From positions 124,001 through 188,000 of the forward strand of contig CBDICY010000030.1 of the NCBI GenBank assembly GCA_965277445.1: DNA of 64,000 bases. The letters run 5' to 3'. This DNA comes from JAFMDF01 sp965277445 (GTDB lineage: Bacteria; Bacteroidota; Bacteroidia; Chitinophagales; Saprospiraceae). The translations under genes were made by a program, and so were the position numbers. The notes under the pieces are model-generated. The model did no database searches. It had not been told where the DNA came from and saw nothing but the letters and a program-made list of their open reading frames with translations. How positions within the stretch are numbered: the first letter of the stretch is position 1; the number at the start of each line of letters is the position of its first letter. Shown in pieces: positions 61,694 through 64,000 of this stretch.

Positions 61694-62080
61694 ATGAAAA
61701 AATTACTCACAAGTATGCTGCTTTGTGTTGCTTTTATTACGTTTAGCTTTGCGCAAACGGATGCAACCCTTTCTACCCAGCTTATCGGTATCTGGAACAT
61801 GGAAAATATGGATTTTGGTGGCCAAGTTATGACTGCTGAACAACTAAAAACTACTATGCAACATGAATACTCCGAAGATGGAACGACTAAATATGATGAT
61901 ATGATGAGCGGGGAAAAGAAAACAGGTAAATGGAAAATAGTTGATGGAGCGGTGACCAACCCAGATCAACCAAATGCACCTAGTCCCAAAATTGTGAAAT
62001 TGGATGGCGAATCTTTAGTGCTAGAGCTAATTGATAATGGGACAACTATCAAAATTAATATGAAACGAGTTGTTCAGTAG
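61694..62080 (+). CDS. Small secreted lipocalin-like protein
   Basis: 128 residues with signal peptide (MLLCVAFITFSFAQ, cut after FAQ, about residue 20). The mature part (LIGIWNMENMDFGGQVMTAE, SEDGTTKYDDMMSGEKKTGK, WKIVDGAVTNPDQPNAPSPK, LVLELIDNGTTIKINMKRV) has the GxW start and strand pattern of lipocalin-like or DUF4488/5004-type small barrels. No partner known. Probable target of the LytTR regulator through the repeats upstream. Followed by the 221-residue gene in the same direction. Confidence 0.72.
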   Translation: MKKLLTSMLLCVAFITFSFAQTDATLSTQLIGIWNMENMDFGGQVMTAEQLKTTMQHEYSEDGTTKYDDMMSGEKKTGKWKIVDGAVTNPDQPNAPSPKIVKLDGESLVLELIDNGTTIKINMKRVVQ

Positions 62081-62156
62081 TGAAATTCCGCTTCTAAGTG
62101 TAGAACCTAAAAATGATTTATAACCTTTTATTAAAAATTAAACCAATTATTCAAAC

Positions 62157-62822
62157 ATGAGATCAACAATCATTGCTTTTTTATTATTAATTAATTTTGT
62201 AGCCTACGCCCAAGACTTCACGACAAGTGATAATACTTTATTGTCCTTAACTGCTAGTATCGAAGATGACTGGGTTGAAAAACTAGACGATTACAAACCA
62301 GTAACTAGTAGGGTAAAAGATGACCTGAAAGCTAATATGAAGCTGCTAGAAAATACCTTAGAAAAAGGAGCCGCCGTAAGTGTCTATAAAGTATTAGTAG
62401 AACAAAAGAAAATTGTGTTAAAAGACCAAGGTGCATTAAAAGACTATGTTACTTATAACCAAAATGGACTACCTGTTCCGCTTATAGCAAAGACTGCAAT
62501 TAAAAAGGTTACTGGAAAAGGTTATCAGACAGATTACTATTTTGTGGTTAATATCTTACCAAGTCTCTCTTTGGGGCGGATGATGAAAGGCTTACCGGGA
62601 CAGTTTAAGCCTGAAATGAAATGTATTATTAAGATATTTGATAATAATAAAGAAATGATTAAAAAAGTAGAGGCAAAATTTAAGCCTAAGAAGCCTATTA
62701 AAAAAGGAGATTTTCCTAAACGGAAATTTGATAAGTTGAAAAAGGAGTATATTATTCTTTTAGCAGAAAAATTACAATTAGTTACTGATGAAGCTATAAA
62801 GTCTGCGGTGAAGCAATTATAG
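62157..62822 (+). CDS. Secreted protein, unknown
   Basis: 221 residues with signal peptide (IIAFLLLINFVAYAQ, cut after YAQ, about residue 19). The rest is Lys-rich: an acidic helical start (LTASIEDDWVEKLDDYKPVT), a strand segment (DYYFVVNILPSLSLGRMMKG), and basic repeats (KKVEAKFKPKKPIKKGDFPK). No domain recognised. 76 bases after the lipocalin-like gene, likely co-transcribed and so possibly under the LytTR repeats. Confidence 0.6.
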   Translation: MRSTIIAFLLLINFVAYAQDFTTSDNTLLSLTASIEDDWVEKLDDYKPVTSRVKDDLKANMKLLENTLEKGAAVSVYKVLVEQKKIVLKDQGALKDYVTYNQNGLPVPLIAKTAIKKVTGKGYQTDYYFVVNILPSLSLGRMMKGLPGQFKPEMKCIIKIFDNNKEMIKKVEAKFKPKKPIKKGDFPKRKFDKLKKEYIILLAEKLQLVTDEAIKSAVKQL

Positions 62823-62850
62823 CCAGATAAGTTGTAGTATTTATGATTTA

Positions 62851-62890
62851 AAAAATGGCTTGTGAGCGAAATGCTGGCAAGCTATTTTTT
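62851..62890 (+). terminator. Rho-independent terminator after 62157 gene
   Basis: AAAAATGGCTTG (62851-62862), 15-base loop, CAAGCTATTTTT (62878-62889) with one G-T pair, then T. Confidence 0.75.
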
Positions 62891-62987
62891 ATAAAGTTAT
62901 CCTCTCTGTGTTTGTTATAAAGCGGTAAACAATCTCCTTATTTATCGAAACATAAATCTTCTTGCTTAAGTTAACTCGCAGCCCGCA

Positions 62988-64000
62988 TCATTTATCATAA
63001 AACCCAGGAAATAAATCAGGACAACCCCAAAATTCAATCACAGCGATGACAGGATGGCTGAAAATACGTTCTTTTTCTCTGAGCATATGTTGTTCCTCAA
63101 AAGAAAAACTATCAATTAATTTATTATAGTCTTTTAAAACTAAGGAATGATGACTAGTTGGATCTGTTTTTTTCTTTAGAAATAGTCGCTTGGTATCTTG
63201 TTGTTCTTGATTAGCAGTAATGGCTACTTTCTTTTTTAATTTAAAGTATTGTTGCTCTTTCTGAGGGAGGCTTGCCAATGCTTTTAAACGAAACTGATAA
63301 ATTTCTCGATCCAAACTAATGATTTGTATCGCTTTATTAGATGTAAAATCCATGATTGTTTCAGGCGCATTTTCAGCTACTCTTTTCTTGGTATCGCAAG
63401 TATAAAAAAGTTCTACTTCTTCATTTTTTCGACCTTGATTTTTTCGGAATTCACCGAGTACCTTTCCATTAGAGGTGCTGGAATAAAGACTATCTCTGCG
63501 CTTTAGCAGAATGGCTAATTTAGCGGTATTGGTAATCGTAGGATTTTCCATAACACTAGGCTGCATTTTCTCTAAGCGTGCTAAATCAGCTTTGTCTTTT
63601 TTGAAAATTTGTTGAGTCGTCTTTAATTTTTCGCTTTTCCATTGGACCAATGCTACTCTAAGATGTTCATTATTTAAATTTTTTAAAATCGGGTTTAAGG
63701 ATTCGTTCAATAAATAAAGCGTGTATTTGGAGGAAAAAGCAAGTTCTTTTATTAATGGATTATTGTCTAAGTTAGCACCATCTCGCTTAGCTTCTTCATA
63801 ATAGCCCCATAATTTTTCAACCTTTTGGTAATTGTTTAAAATGTCTTTAATCTCTATAATATGTCCTTGCATTTCCATTAGATGCGGAACAATTTTTTGG
63901 ATACTAGTATAGTCCTTTGTAATCGTATTTTCAATAGCAGTTGGAGCTGCCCAATTATTGGAAAATGGTGTATTAAGTGAATCAGCTACATTATTAGCTA
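62988..64000 (-). CDS. Helical protein of unknown function, 5' end beyond the window
   Basis: The frame stays open to base 64000, so the Met at 63878 is probably internal and about 337 residues are visible. The visible upstream part reads NVADSLNTPFSNNWAAPTAI and then ENTITKDYTSIQKIVPHLME, continuous with MQGHIIEIKDILNNYQKVEK. The chain is Lys/Gln/Glu-rich and mostly helical, with probable coiled coil; it contains a few strand stretches near LFYTCDTKKRV and ends SHPVIAVIEFWGCPDLFPGF. No family recognised; no signal can be judged because the start is missing. Convergent with the 62157 gene. Confidence 0.6.
   Translation of the reverse strand, partial: ANNVADSLNTPFSNNWAAPTAIENTITKDYTSIQKIVPHLMEMQGHIIEIKDILNNYQKVEKLWGYYEEAKRDGANLDNNPLIKELAFSSKYTLYLLNESLNPILKNLNNEHLRVALVQWKSEKLKTTQQIFKKDKADLARLEKMQPSVMENPTITNTAKLAILLKRRDSLYSSTSNGKVLGEFRKNQGRKNEEVELFYTCDTKKRVAENAPETIMDFTSNKAIQIISLDREIYQFRLKALASLPQKEQQYFKLKKKVAITANQEQQDTKRLFLKKKTDPTSHHSLVLKDYNKLIDSFSFEEQHMLREKERIFSHPVIAVIEFWGCPDLFPGFYDK

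Overview
The window looks like chromosome from an AT-rich Bacteroidota, most likely a Saprospiraceae-type lineage (inference). Four signs support this. Many genes follow a TTTG / TAnnTTTG-type promoter, as at 8134-8164. Start codons are preceded by A-rich rather than GGAGG-like sequence. Two secreted proteins end in type IX secretion (Por) sorting domains. The ribosomal cluster is followed by carA and eno, an order common in Bacteroidota.

Region 1 (1-7866) is accessory. It holds the 5' part of folC behind a TMTC-like TPR membrane glycosyltransferase (both minus strand), a secreted beta-rich protein, a peptidoglycan-binding protein with an SAGC motif, and a large sortilin/BNR-repeat lipoprotein with a T9SS tail.

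Region 2 (8134-30456) is the str-S10-spc-alpha supercluster: rpsL-rpsG-fusA / rpsJ-rplC-rplD-rplW-rplB-rpsS-rplV-rpsC-rplP-rpmC-rpsQ-rplN-rplX-rplE-rpsN-rpsH-rplF-rplR-rpsE-rpmD-rplO-secY / map / infA-rpmJ-rpsM-rpsK-rpsD-rpoA-rplQ. Gene order is conventional, but the spacers are long (35-358 bp, apart from the rplX/rplE overlap) and carry degenerate short tandem words (period 7-8) and inverted repeats. One word, GTCAGAAGTCAGA, recurs in three spacers as a dispersed element. Hairpins after fusA and secY, and promoters before rpsL, rpsJ and infA, suggest several transcription units. A strong bidirectional terminator closes the cluster.

Region 3 (30585-44509) starts with an inserted minus-strand pair, an IPTL-CTERM-like secreted protein and a second TMTC-like glycosyltransferase, lying between rplQ and carA-eno. 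Then come an FtsB/DivIC-like protein, sucD, several small conserved or unknown proteins (one a membrane-attached PD-(D/E)XK-like protein), an SDR, a lipoprotein, an outer-membrane protein, and two nucleotide-sugar enzymes (UDP-xylose synthase type and RmlB).

Region 4 (44640-64000) is a secretion/signalling island. The minus strand carries an ECF-like sigma factor with an apparently duplicated region 2, a TPR membrane protein, a small HTH-like protein, a Cys-motif lipoprotein, a giant NHL-propeller T9SS protein with eight 96-residue repeats, and a frameshifted lipoprotein paralogue. Divergently, the plus strand carries a secreted subtilisin-like protease and a TPR-CHAT protease predicted to lie outside the cytoplasm, then a TPR-LytS histidine kinase, its LytTR regulator, and a secreted lipocalin-like gene preceded by three direct repeats spaced exactly 21 bp, a likely LytTR operator. 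The window ends inside an unrecognised minus-strand gene. No tRNA, rRNA, CRISPR array or intact insertion sequence was seen.
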